From Anaeromyces robustus (taxonomy: Eukaryota > Neocallimastigomycota > Neocallimastigomycetes > Neocallimastigales > Neocallimastigaceae): DNA of 64,000 nucleotides. The notes below the pieces were generated by a model, which was not told the origin of the DNA, did not search any database, and saw only the letters and a list, made by a program, of their open reading frames with translations. Position 1 is the stretch's first letter; each line of letters opens with the position of its first letter. Shown one piece after another: positions 24,420-34,800 of this stretch. The stretch spans positions 47,501 through 111,500 of the forward strand of contig MCFG01000203.1 in NCBI GenBank assembly GCA_002104895.1. Reading direction: 5' to 3'. The translations under genes were made by a program, and so were the position numbers.

Positions 24420-24423
<4 letters not shown>
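19704..24423 (-). mobile_element. apparently full-length non-LTR retrotransposon (LINE)
   Basis: The element runs on the minus strand with a 38-base poly(A) at its 3' end (poly(T) 19704-19741), a 3' UTR of about 168 bases and one uninterrupted ORF of 1476 codons. The 5' limit is not certain: about 80 A/T-rich bases lie between the ATG and another poly(T) at 24424-24463, which seems to be the tail of a different unit. No target-site duplication was recognised, since both flanks are simple A/T. A second copy starts at 63350 and matches 19742-20355 at all but one position. The intact ORF and the near-identity of the copies point to recent, perhaps current, activity. Confidence 0.9.
19910..24340 (-). 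CDS. LINE protein: APE-type endonuclease and reverse transcriptase
   Basis: The 1476-residue ORF carries, in order, an N-terminal region of about 150 residues with no recognised domain; an endonuclease/exonuclease/phosphatase domain (about 151-370: LSWNTNGW, Glu186 in FQETG, GDFN 296-299, SDH 361-363); and reverse transcriptase (about 625-945: KASGPDDVP, YRGISL, LAFLDLKKAYDSVP, RQGCPLSPILFNL, catalytic FADD 866-869, YLGIPFD). Next come a thumb/linker and a CCHC-like zinc motif (C1175, C1178, H1187, C1192). An Asn/Ser-rich insertion fills about 1224-1365, followed by a conserved C-terminal block (about 1378-1460). It copies its own RNA by target-primed reverse transcription. There is no separate ORF1. 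All catalytic residues checked are present. The clade (Tad-like or other fungal) cannot be fixed by eye. Confidence 0.95.
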   Translation of the reverse strand: MDHTNYTNKINYIRRGIRCHGIDISDTYVIFIRRIRSWTLPKFRNFLEKNFPEFNNTIVAVKHSSLLNDNLYQIKTTASEENINKFIDSFKLIIKKCSINFHRCSRKNHKPSFALIRRKLCHSKKNIKDINITDFSEINNSFTSKNNLNEFSFCLSWNTNGWNNKKRDGILYFFSLFKPLFVCFQETGNGTNSSNVIPCKITLPKYKYFCKRANNTIPGLRGLYIFYNRSLQTSIEDFSLNYIISVTTYSLWNFTKCSIGNIYIPQKGHSLHHKSAKAEACTWFSLHLHHPSILLGDFNINLEDIQNWVSNINGWYLFQLNGSPISWVSGSRSSAIDHAIINEPMKNLLSSASIIDFSPISDHKPLLVFGNYFDDNNTFSLPKKPARWNRIKCLDESIKIATSNRFSILMKECTDNYYSSNAIYDMFVSTANSIADELEIISTPDIHESMFHMSQKIFNLQKLKVKAYKDIKKLGSVRALDDYIRLINNYQKLCDNIHKMCNHFRMLEYQHWVSVGCQLAINKDSRNWWKWIKKNTKIGKSSNFSLHPIKDNDDNIVYSSREQLNVWHDHYEKLASDSTGHSLYKPFWSNPANHKLYNFSNNIEWDINGEISIEEIRSAISDIPKFKASGPDDVPIEFFKAISTDFGNSDDSSDITNYGLSFLHLFYNRIWDGDFPDLWNTACIVSIPKKGDLYDCNNYRGISLINNCIKIISKIVTTRISTYAYKNNFIRPEQFGFRNKEECISLFVSIRTICQTRQNMGKDTYLAFLDLKKAYDSVPIYNILNKLECLGIRGKCYNFLKNLYLSSKACVKLDSQYSDTFNIEKGVRQGCPLSPILFNLFINDIFRDCNEYGVCIDNEYCCGGLFADDIVLCAPTRSKLNKLLKKVNDWAKFNLMEFGIGKCGTTVVKAENSKVKGDPTFYLAGQIIPKTNCYTYLGIPFDSDLSLKPIIKSTNNKVRKALFSVRGFLINPYMPISFKKSVFNSVVVSQVSYVAPLLGSNKTRTNGAQRLINKGLSWIAGLRKRSSFISLYNVSKDLNIPPLSAKCAIAQDKCFKRWADSNCIISKLVTIIPKMRKYTWAKESRTLSKKLSKIGSREDILTFYWNRDVKKDSVKAVTYCDNHLELSRDYLHLELEYPNLAYGFNWLLKIRSGYKFNSEIAKAAKLVSDSCPDYCPCCKGGSQTFEHWILECPTFDHWRSKLFGNLETIYLYVNRKPLVSSDNINFSNNFNNNYNNNIYDNIYNNNSSSNSNININSNNNGNSNDNSNINNVSNSNSTSLSTYFLYNYSQFINNLTVNNIFFGFNYFNNFSSLENSSRNNTFLVSNSFIHYVSLTYNLNNTFSYSINNNNNSLNNSINYNNLVSNASSGVNFHSNSLEWSRVYYFLLGGRVNHYNLGKEEWNSLCKAQLKPSTFSDVPLLVRTSALLLRIMPTVSGQIWSLFNRYPNNLTKSVEADNSVGQDSRSHASNNDNNFPT

Positions 24424-24464
<41 letters not shown>

Positions 24465-25080
24465 ATTTTAATATATAATTAAAAAATAAAAAAGTATATA
24501 AAAAAAAACTTAGCAATGAAAAGAATTATAGTAAATGACTGAGAAATATTGTTGAGAGAAAAAGTAAGAGATTCAACTGTGTAGTTGTATATATAATTTA
24601 ACGTTGTGAATGATGTATTAGTGAATAAAAAAACTTTTATTGTTGGTATGTAAAAAATTGTATTGTATAGTATTTATTGTGCTGTATTGATTGTGCTGTA
24701 TATAAGAATAATAGTGTAGAATTGATAGAAACATAAAAAACTTAATTGTAAAAAGAACTGCAATATAAACTAAATAACATAAATAGTGTAAGGTAATTAT
24801 TTCAAAGAAAAAAAAAAAAAATGGATTGTAATAAAAAGTCGTACTTTTTATTACTAACATTATCATTGCGCATAATGTTACCTACTTCTTTAACCGAATA
24901 GTGAATATAAATAATCATTACACCAAGCATTATCATTGCGCATAATGCCCAACTTAGATACAAGTACAATATCATAAGTTGTAACAATGCCATTGACGTC
25001 GCCATGTCTCGACAGGCATTCTTCCTCTTCCGACCATTCCAATAAATTGGAAAGTACAGGACCTCAGAAGAGGGACTAAT
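24424..25080 (-). mobile_element. candidate poly(A)-tailed unit upstream of the LINE
   Basis: On the minus strand this stretch starts with GC-richer sequence (25080-24860), becomes A/T-rich and ends in 40 A (poly(T) 24424-24463), about 84 bases before the LINE ATG. It holds a 20-bp repeat, CATTATCATTGCGCATAATG, at 24858-24877 and 24928-24947 (spacing 70), and a short inverted repeat TTCCAA/TTGGAA near 25042-25057. It could be a non-autonomous retroposon lying head to tail with the LINE, or an unusual LINE 5' UTR. The internal poly(A) favours the first reading. Confidence 0.45.
24802..25005 (-). CDS. small hydrophobic ORF, doubtful
   Basis: A 67-codon frame starts at ATG 25005 inside the GC-richer block and encodes one or two hydrophobic segments (MALLQLMILYLYLSWALCAM and following). 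The repeated 20-bp unit gives CAMIM in one reading and IMRND in the other, so the repeat is not kept as a protein repeat. No family is recognised. It may be a chance ORF in transposon or regulatory DNA. Confidence 0.2.
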   Translation of the reverse strand: MATSMALLQLMILYLYLSWALCAMIMLGVMIIYIHYSVKEVGNIMRNDNVSNKKYDFLLQSIFFFFL

Positions 25081-25104
25081 AATAATAATAATAATAAAAT
25101 TAAT

Positions 25105-25290
25105 ATAGTTTAAACAAAATAAAAAAATTGATACAATAAAATAAAAAAATTAATACGGTTTAAACAAAATAAAAAAATTAATACGGTTTAAACAAAATAA
25201 AAAAAAAATAGAGCAATTTAAAAGTTTAAACAAAATAAAAAAAAAAAAAAAAATAGAACAATTTAAAAGTTTAAATTAAATAAAAAAAAT
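25105..25290. repeat. degenerate tandem repeats with GTTTAAAC cores
   Basis: Several copies of a 28-bp unit (GGTTTAAACAAAATAAAAAA with TTAATAC) are followed by two copies of a longer variant carrying AGAACAATTTAAAAG. No coding sense. Confidence 0.7.
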
Positions 25291-25828
25291 AAAAACAAGA
25301 TAGAATAAAAAAAAAAGAATATAATATTAAACAGAATAATTTATGTATATATTTTCATTTTTTATTTAGTATTTTAATGTTTTATTTTTTCATTTTTTTT
25401 TATATTATTTTATCTTAAACTATTAATTTTTTTTTAATTGAAAAACGAATAATTATAAATTATTATTTAATTTACCAGAAAAACAATGTTTTTAATTATA
25501 TATACTGAAAAAGTATATGAAAAAATAATAAAAAAAGTTAATAAAAAAAAAATTTTTTTTTTAAAATTGTTGTATTTTTTAAATTTCGAATTTGATATTT
25601 CGGTATATAATAATTTAATTATTATTATGTTAATATAATAATTATTTGAAGGTTTATTTGTTTGATTGATTATTTATTTATTTTATTTTTGTTTTTGTTT
25701 TTTTTTTTTTTTGGTTTTCTTGCTTGATTGTTTGTTTTTATTAATTGATATAATTAATATTTTATTTTTTATATTTATATATTTTTATAATTTCATATTT
25801 TATATAAAATTTTTATTTATTTATTTAT

Positions 25829-27228
25829 TTACATTGGACCAACATTTCTTGTAACTTGATTATAAACATTATTAACATTATCCATTGAATATTTATATGG
25901 TACACTATAAAGACTACCAACTCTTGTAATGGAATTACTTCCATAATTATTACCAAAATCATTATTACGTTCAACAGCATAACCTTCTTCTACGGATTCA
26001 TAATTGGTAACAATTGGATGATTAGCATTACGGAAAACATTACCTTCAACTAATACTTGAGCACCCATACGTGAATTAACACAGGAATATTCAATATTTT
26101 CATAAACATTATTATATATATGTCCTGTACCAAAACGTAAAGATGGTAAACGTGATACAATATTTTTAAAGTAATTATGATGATAAGTAATATGTAATTT
26201 ACCAGAATCACCACTACCATTACTATCACTATGTCCAACTAAAGTTGCTTTAGAATGATGATGAAGATAAGTCCATGATACAGTAATAAAATCACTAGAA
26301 TAGGTAAAATCAACTAAACCATCATAATAATCTTTACCATGATCAAGATCATTATAAAATTCACAATGATCTACCCAAATATTTGTAGATCTTCTAAAAC
26401 CAAGACAATCTTTACTTGAACCTAAACAATAACTAAATTTAATATTTTGTATAATAATATTACTAGCACTTTTAATGAAGAAACCTCCACCTGTAAATCC
26501 AGAATTATTATCTATACCAATAATAGAGAAATTGGATTTTTTATTTATACTAATATCTTTTGAAAGTTTTATAATACCTTTTACCCCAATAATAATTGGA
26601 TCTGATGATTTAAGAGCTGAATTTAATTCAGATTGATTGGATACAATGACTACTTTACCTCCTTTACCACCTGTTGTACCACCATTTAATGAAGCATAAC
26701 CAACTGGTTCTTTAGGTAAATTAGAATTAAATTGTGGTTGTGGTGATGGTGTTGGTTGTATAGTAGTAGTGGTTGTAGTGTTGTAGTAGTAGTAGTAGTT
26801 GTTGTAGTAGTAGTGGTTGTAGTAGTTGTAATTATTGTTTTAGTAGTTGATTGTGGTTGTGGTTCATTTGACAAAATACACATGGAATAATATGAATTAT
26901 ATTCTTTACATATATAACCGGGTTTACAACATGTTGAACCTTTCCAGTTATTACTATTTAATAATAATTTTTAAAATAAAAAAAATATAAAAGAAGTATT
27001 TAAATAAAAATATAAAATAAAAAAAGTGTGATTAATAAATATTTCTATTTTTCTTTTCTTTTCTTTTCTTTTATTTATTTTATTTTATTTAGTAGTTATT
27101 CTTTTAATCATTGAAATGAAATAATAATATATTTACCCTCCACATTGGAAAAATGCTGAATTTGCACATTCTTCAGTAAATACATATGCAATATTTAATA
27201 ATACAATTATAAAGAATAGTGTTTTCAT
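25829..27228 (-). CDS. secreted CBM1-pectate lyase (PL1), one apparent frameshift
   Basis: Exon 1 (27228-27137) gives the ATG, a signal peptide (about 1-19) and the start of a fungal CBM1. Exon 2 (26953-25829) completes it: FFQCGG joins NNWKGSTCCKPGYICKEYNS with the spaced cysteines and aromatic residues of the family. A Thr/Gln/Pro linker follows, then a right-handed beta-helix of PL1 type with NIWVDHCEF, SSDFITVSWTYLHHHSKA, VGHSDS and the catalytic-site SRLPSLRFG. The enzyme should cleave pectate by beta-elimination with Ca2+, while CBM1 anchors it to cellulose. Within 26777-26782, in the Thr linker, the CBM1 frame and the PL1 frame differ by one missing base, so as written the protein stops at 26686. 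The rest of the PL1 frame is open, so this is either a recent mutation or an assembly error in a simple repeat. PL1 has no internal Met before MGAQV, so ORF finders see only its last 79 residues. Confidence 0.85.
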
Positions 27229-28155
27229 TTTGACTTGAATGATATATGTAGTTTAAAAGAATATGAAATATATATTTTATATATAATATTTTATTCTTTT
27301 TTTTTTTTTTTTTATTAAAATAATCAATGAATCATTGACATTTTTATATGATTTTTTGTTTTTTATATTTTTTGTATCTATATATGATATAATTATTATA
27401 TAATTTGTAACAATGATAACAATACAAAAAATTGGTATGACAAAAAATAAAGTTTAATAAAATATAAATTAATTTATAATCATTTTTAATGTTTATATCA
27501 ACGAGGAAAATAATAATTAAGTGGAAATTTATTTATTAAATTATATTTATTATTAAATTAAAAAAAAGAAAAAAAAGAGGAATATAATTTTAAAGGGTTT
27601 TTTTTTAATTATCATTTTATTAAAAATTTTCAAAATTTTAATATTATATTACATTGATAATAGTATTAAAGTTATTTTATATGTATTTTATATTTATATA
27701 ATAAATTCATTATTATTAGATAATATTTAATATATAATATATAATATTTAATATTTAATATATAATTTCATAATTCTTTTCTTTTTAATTATTAAATTAT
27801 TTTATTTATTTATTTATTTATTTATTATTGTTATTATATTCCTTATTTAATTATTTTTAGTTAATTAAAGTTACAATTTAATATAAATGATAGGTTTAAT
27901 CAATATAAAAAAGCATGATGTAAAAATTTAAAATTTAAGAAAAAAAAAAAAGTAAAATAAAATAAAATAAAATATATAATAAAAATAAAATAAACTCATT
28001 AATGATAAAAATTGATATTGTATATCATTTAAGATTTTCACAAAATGACAAATTGATTTTTTTAATATACATCAACTATTTTAATTTAATTTAACCAAAC
28101 TTTAATTAATAATTAAAAATAAAATAATAAATAATTAAAAATAAAAATAAAATTA

Positions 28156-28218
<63 letters not shown>

Positions 28219-28219
28219 G

Positions 28220-28281
<62 letters not shown>

Positions 28282-29885
28282 TTTATTTATAATCTTTTTT
28301 TTTTTTGTTTTTGTTAATATTAATTATGAATATAAATGTTTAATTTAATATAATTCTATTATATACACATAATATATTTAGAAAATATAATTGTATACAA
28401 CACTTTTATTGTTTAACCAAGTTTTTTTTTTTTAATATTATGGAAAGATTATTATTAATATAAAATTAAAATAATAAATACAATTATTTTGTATATAAAA
28501 TACTATTTATTTAGTTATTTATTTATTATATTTATAATATTTATTTAATATATAAGAATAATTAAATAAAAAGAAACTATTTCATTTGATATAATAATAA
28601 ACAAGTTTGTGATTATTGGTTTGTTTTATTATTATTATTACTATTATTACTATTATTAATATTATATTATATCATAGGTTATTTATTATTAAATAATGAA
28701 AGAATTAATATAAAATTTTTTAAATATAATTTAATTGCTCTTTTATTTTTTTTTTCCTTCATATTATTATTATTGTGTCTTTAATTATATTATTATTACT
28801 TTTTATATGCAATAATTGTTAAATTCTTTATTCTTTAATTATTCTATAATATAATGATTATTTTTTAATTTTGACTTTAAATATAAAAATATATATATCA
28901 ATCGATTATTAATATTACACAGACTATAATAAATTATCTAAAAAAAAATAATTTATTAATCTACTATACATATATTTCAGAATTAATATTATTAAAAGGA
29001 ATGATAATACATTTGGATTATATATATATATGTTTTTCACTTATTTTGAAAAATAAAGAAACTTTACATAATCATTATATTTAATATATATATATATTTA
29101 TAATTTATATATAAAGAAGTAAATTTTTTTTTTTTTGATTAACATATTTACATTATACATAATTATATTTATTATTTAATTTTTTATTATTATTACTATT
29201 ATACTATTATTATATTAATTATTAACTTTACTTATAATTATTTATTTATTATTAATAAATAATATTAAATAAATAATCATTATTATAAAATAATATTATT
29301 AAATAAATAATCATTATTATTACTATAATTCTTTTTCTCATGGCTTTTTTTGTCTTTATATATATATAAAAGTTAATATATTAAATATTAACCTTTTTTA
29401 TTTTTAAATTATATATATTATATAATAACCGGATAAATATTAAATATTTTTATTATTAAATACTTTTTTAGATTATTTTTATTAATTTTATTCTTATTGG
29501 ATAATTATTATAAATAATTAAATATCTCAATAAATGATACAAACATCTCTTATTTTGGGATAAAGTCTTAATTGGGAAAATGTAAAAATTCATTATAATG
29601 AAAAATATTTTGATAAATAATTTAAAATAAAAAATAAAAAAAAAAAAATAAAAAAAATTAATAGTTTGATCAATTTATTAAAAAAGAAAAAAAGAAAAAC
29701 TAATAGTTAGATCAATATTTATTAAAAAAAAAAAAAAAAAAAAAAGACTAATTATTTTCATATTATTATAAAAATTTTCATTATAATTGTTTTATATTTA
29801 TATATATTCAAATTAAATAGAAAAAAAAATAAAAAAACAAAAATAATATAATATAATAATTAAATAAAAAAGAAGATAATACAAG
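27229..29885. other. A/T-rich intergenic region
   Basis: No gene could be supported. It holds an AAAT tract (28152-28276), ATT/TTATTA runs near 28628-28680 and poly(A) runs near 29640-29745, leading to an A-rich leader before the gene at 29886. Confidence 0.65.
28152..28276. repeat. AAAT microsatellite
   Basis: About 30 AAAT units with one AAGT variant. Confidence 0.9.
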
Positions 29886-30815
29886 ATGGCAGATTCATGT
29901 ATACAAGAAATAATAAATGTTCCTATAATTGATAATACTCATTCATTATTATATCATCTTTGTTCTAATTCACTTGGAGGTATTATAAATTTTATGATGA
30001 GAGTTTCTAAACCTTCTGATCTTGTAAATACTCAAGATGATGATGGTAATACACCTTTACATTTATTATGTAGTAGAATTGATGATTCAAAAATGGAAAA
30101 TGTAAATTGTTTTAAATATATTAATGATTGGAGTTCATTTTTTTCATGCTTTACTTCTCAACCTTCATTAGAAACTTTTATTTTAGTATTTAATTATTTA
30201 TCAGGTTTTGCAGATTTTTCAATAAAAAATAATGAAGGAAAAACTATAGATGAAACCACAGATAATACTTTAATTCATAATATGTATTATAATATAATGA
30301 ATAATTCACCAGAAACTACTAATACTAGTAGTACTGTTCACCAAAAAGTTTTATTAAGAAATAGTACTAATATTAAAGATATTCCTAATAAAGAAAATTG
30401 GAGTGTTTTATTTAGTTTAAAAGATTCTAATAATAAAAATAGAATATTATTACATCATCTTTGTTCTGGAGATCGTTTAAGTGCTATTAAATTATTAATA
30501 GAAAATGGAGCAAAAACTAATGGTGAAAAAGGAAATTTTTCTTCTCTTAATGGATTATTTACATTAATGGATAAAAGTTTAGATGAATATTCATCTGTAA
30601 AAATTTATGTTCCATCAGGTTTTAGACATGCTGATAATATTATATTAGATGACTTAAAAAAGAATTCAAAATTATCATATAATGAAAGAAAACTTCTTGA
30701 AGAGACAGAAGAAATTGCTTTATATTTAGCAGATAATGGAGCAACTTCATTTGCTCTTGAAACATTTTATTGTATTTCAGATATTTTATATAGAATATAT
30801 AAAAAGAAAAATTAA
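29886..30815 (+). CDS. ankyrin-repeat-like protein
   Basis: The 309-residue, intronless ORF has no signal peptide. Ankyrin features are visible but weak: DDDGNTPLHLLC (51-62), DFSIKNNEGKTIDE (110-123), NRILLHHLCSGDRLSAIKLL followed by IENGAKTN (185-212) and EIALYLADNGAT (276-287). The N-terminal LLYHLCSNSLGGIINFMMR (21-39) resembles LLHHLCSGDRLSAIKLL, so the protein may be two divergent ankyrin blocks around an acidic spacer (about 135-180). Ankyrin proteins bind partner proteins; no catalytic domain is seen and no partner can be inferred. The ATG at 29886 sits right after an A-rich leader. The domain call is moderate because the TPLH consensus is clear only once. Confidence 0.7.
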   Translation: MADSCIQEIINVPIIDNTHSLLYHLCSNSLGGIINFMMRVSKPSDLVNTQDDDGNTPLHLLCSRIDDSKMENVNCFKYINDWSSFFSCFTSQPSLETFILVFNYLSGFADFSIKNNEGKTIDETTDNTLIHNMYYNIMNNSPETTNTSSTVHQKVLLRNSTNIKDIPNKENWSVLFSLKDSNNKNRILLHHLCSGDRLSAIKLLIENGAKTNGEKGNFSSLNGLFTLMDKSLDEYSSVKIYVPSGFRHADNIILDDLKKNSKLSYNERKLLEETEEIALYLADNGATSFALETFYCISDILYRIYKKKN

Positions 30816-31004
30816 AAAATAAAATATATATATTATATTTTTAATCAATTAAACTTTATTTATTTAATATGATTAAATATAATGGAAATAGGCAAACAAA
30901 TAAGCAAAATTAAATAGACAAAACAAATAAATAAATAAGTAAATGAAAAATATCAAAAAAATTTTTTATGAAAAAATTCAATGTTTTATTTTCTTTTCTT
31001 TCTT

Positions 31005-31035
<31 letters not shown>

Positions 31036-31516
31036 CAATTAAAATAATATAAAAAAAATTATTGTTATTGATAAAAATAATAATATATTAAATAATAAAA
31101 AAAATATTATTAGTATTGTTAAAAAATAAGAATAGTATATAATACAGAAAAACAAAATGTAATACTTTATAAAATTACACTTTTCAATTATTTTTATTAA
31201 TATAATTTTTTTTTTAAAAGAAAATAGTTAAATAATATAAATAAATAATAAAAATAAAAAATAAAAAATGTAATTTTTAATATTAATGAATTATTTACAT
31301 TACCTTTTTAGGAAAATTATATATATTTTAAATTTTTTATATATAAATGTCTACCATAAAAATATTAAACCTAAACACAATAAAAAAGATATATAAAAGT
31401 ATATATAAAAATTGGAATTTTTTTTTTTTTAGGTTAAATTTTATTTTTGAATATAAGTTTAGGAATTCATTTTAATAAAAAAAATTATGTAATAAATTTT
31501 TTTTATTTCATTTTCA
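30816..31516. other. A/T-rich intergenic region
   Basis: No gene seen. A poly(T) of over 20 bases lies near 31009-31035. Confidence 0.6.
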
Positions 31517-31811
31517 TTATTTCAGCAATAGTACATCATCAACTTTATTAAAAAGACTAGTAATTAAAGAATCTTTCATAGTTAAAAAAGATTCAATATC
31601 TTGGAACATATAGTCAACTGGAATATTTAAGTTATTTAAGAATGAATGAATAAACATTTTCCCTTGATGAATAGATTTCATTTTCAGTAGTAGTAGAAAT
31701 AGAGATAAGATTTAATTTATTTTCATCTTCATTATAATTAATAGTTTTACCGAAAACACAAGATAATAAAGAAGAAGGAAAAATAACTAAAATGAAAGTT
31801 AATGATTTCAT
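31517..31811 (-). pseudogene. small secreted protein gene with a 4-bp slippage frameshift
   Basis: From ATG 31811 the frame encodes a clear signal peptide (MKSLTFILVIFPSSLLSCVF, probable cut near 17-21) and an acidic, Asn-rich mature region. It stops at codon 60, because AATG is repeated in tandem at 31641-31651. The other frame beyond this point continues coherently (NLNIPVDYMFQDIESF, then LITSLFNKVDDVLLLK) to a TAA at 31517-31519. The reading-frame offset equals one extra 4-bp unit, so a recent slippage event or an assembly error is likely. No family is recognised. An unseen short intron is an alternative, but no good splice pair is visible. Confidence 0.55.
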
Positions 31812-34800
31812 TTTCTTTTTTTTTTTATGTTTTATTTTAACTTTTAAATTAGATGAATAGTAAGAGATGTTTTAATAAAAAATTTAATTATTAATTTTTA
31901 TTGTTTTATTTTATTTTAATTATTATATTTATTTGTTTGTTTATTTAAAAATCTTTACAATTTTGTAACTCTCAATAAAAAAGCTGGAAATTTTTATTGA
32001 CAACTATTTATTTTTTTTTCTTTTGAATTGAATCAATATTTTAACAAAAATTTCTTTCTTCTTTTTATTTAGCATTAATAAATTTGTTATAAATATTTTT
32101 AAATAACACATTAATAAATTTAATAATACATTTATTTACAAAAAAAAAATATTTAAACTATTTCATGGAATTTCTATAGAAAGTCTAGTAAAAATACTTT
32201 AAATCTTTTTAATTTCAATTAATTCATTTAATTATAATTTATAACATTATTATAAAATTTTTTAACAATTTTATAAAATTAAAATAATATATTTTAATAC
32301 ATTTAGTACTTTATAATATTTATAATTCTTAATAGAATTTTTAAAATTAGTTATAAGCAGAATTATTTACCATATTACTTTATTATTTTAAAGTTTTTAC
32401 ATAGTTAACATTTTTTCAAATAAAATATTAACTATTATTTATTTATTATACTTGTTATGTTTTATAATATCTTATTAGATTTTTTTATAATATATTATAT
32501 TTTATTGCATTTTATTAAATTTTGTTATATAGTGTTATATTTTATTATAATTTATTATATTTTTTTATATTTTATGTTCATATTTTAAGGTTTACAATTC
32601 ATTTATTTTTATGTTATATTTCATTATATATATATATATATTACATTTTAAGTATTACAATTTATTTATTTTTATATTAATCATTAATAAATATAATTCA
32701 ATTTTTTAAATTATTTTACCAAGCCAAAAGTAAAAACCAAGGTCAGAACTTGCTCTGCAAAAATATTTTGACATTTTAAATTCATTGTAATTATAATAGA
32801 TATTTTTATTTTTATTTATATTATTTTTTTTACTAATCTAACACTATTTATTTACAATAACATATGTAGTTTGAAATTATTCATTTTTATGATATAACTA
32901 ACCTTCTTATACTTAATTGTAATATTTATACATAACTATCCTTTATCATATCTAGAACAAAAGACTTAAATAATAAATATTTTACAATATTTGACAAAAT
33001 TTTAAATAAAGAATTAAAACATAAAGTAAATGTATATATATACTACCATATATACTATTTTTTTATATGTAATTATTTATTTTATAATAAATTCTACTTA
33101 TTTCTTTTTTTATATTCATTTAGTATAATATATAAATTAAAATAAAAAATAAAATAGTATAAATGATAACATTTTATTTTTTTAATGTTATATTTTTTAA
33201 TATTATATTTTTTTTTATATTTTATTTTATATATTATATTTATTTTATTTGCATTTTAATTTCTATATTATATTTGTTTTATTTTATATGTAATTAGATG
33301 ATTTCATATGTTTGATTTTGTATTATGTATAATTTATAATTTTATATGAATAGTTTTACACATTTATTAATCTAACCCTGATATTATATTTAAAAATTTC
33401 ATATTATTAAATGTAATATAAATAATATATTATCTCTATAATAAATAATATATTAAAATAATATAAATGTAAATAATTAATTAGAATAAATGGATAATCC
33501 ACATCATATTAATATAAAATTAACATATATGGTAAAATAATTTTTTACATTAATTTTATTAATATAATATATTTTGCTATTTATTAATATGTTAATATAA
33601 AAATATATATTGTAATTGAAATGACTATAATATAAAAATATATAAATATTATATCTTTTGACTATTATTATTAATATATTTACTTATTATAATATTTTTA
33701 TTACATATGAAGATATGAAGATCACACTTAATTATTACTATTTGTAAATTTTTATATAGATAGTTTAAGAAAAATTATTTTGTGTTAAGTAATTAAAAAT
33801 ATTATTTAAAAATGTAGTCTTTTTTCTTAAAAACTTTATATAAAATATAAGAATTTTTATAAATAAATACTGAAATTGAAATGTTATACTAATTATATTT
33901 TTAATACATTATTATATTAGTAAGTAAATAATTACTTTATATTTAAATAAATGAATAAATAATTTTAATAGACCATTTATTTATTTATATTTTTATTTAG
34001 TTTTTTTATAATTATTGATAAAAAATATTAACTATTATTAATAAAATATATAAATATTAAAATAATTCTATAGTTTCAAGAAGTCATAATTTCAAGTTAA
34101 TTTTACTAGAAATAAATCATTATTTTTTTATTAATATGGTATAGCTAATAATTATAATAATAATAGTATTGTATACGAAATGAATTAATTAAAAATATAT
34201 ATTAATAGATCTTTTTTTTTAATAGATGTATTGAATGCAACTTAATGCATTAAGATACATATAAATTTATACTTTATTTTTTTATTAAAAATATAGATAA
34301 AAAATTTTTTTTCTAAAATAATATATATATATTTATGATTAACTATAGAATAATATAGTATAATTATATATTTTATAATTTCTTTTTAATAAAAAGGTAA
34401 AGATTCAAACTATCAAAACTCTGTATAGAGGATAGAGTCAAGATAAAAATAATTCCTTTAACAAATTATAATGAATATAATAAATATAATATTCCATTTT
34501 TTTAATATAATAAATATTAAATTAAATTTATATATATAATATAATCCGTAAAGTTTAACAAATAATAACACCTTATTATCTATGGTTTATTGACTATTCA
34601 TTTATATATAATTTTAAGTCAAAAAGGAAAAAAAAAAGTTTAATTATAAAATATTAGAAATTTTTTTTTTATATACTTTTATAAATTATTTATTTACACA
34701 ATTTAATTAAAAAAAATAATATACTATTTGTGACTGATCATTTTTTTTTAAAAGGCTAATATTTTATTGCATTATTACTGTATAAATATTAAATGTTTAT

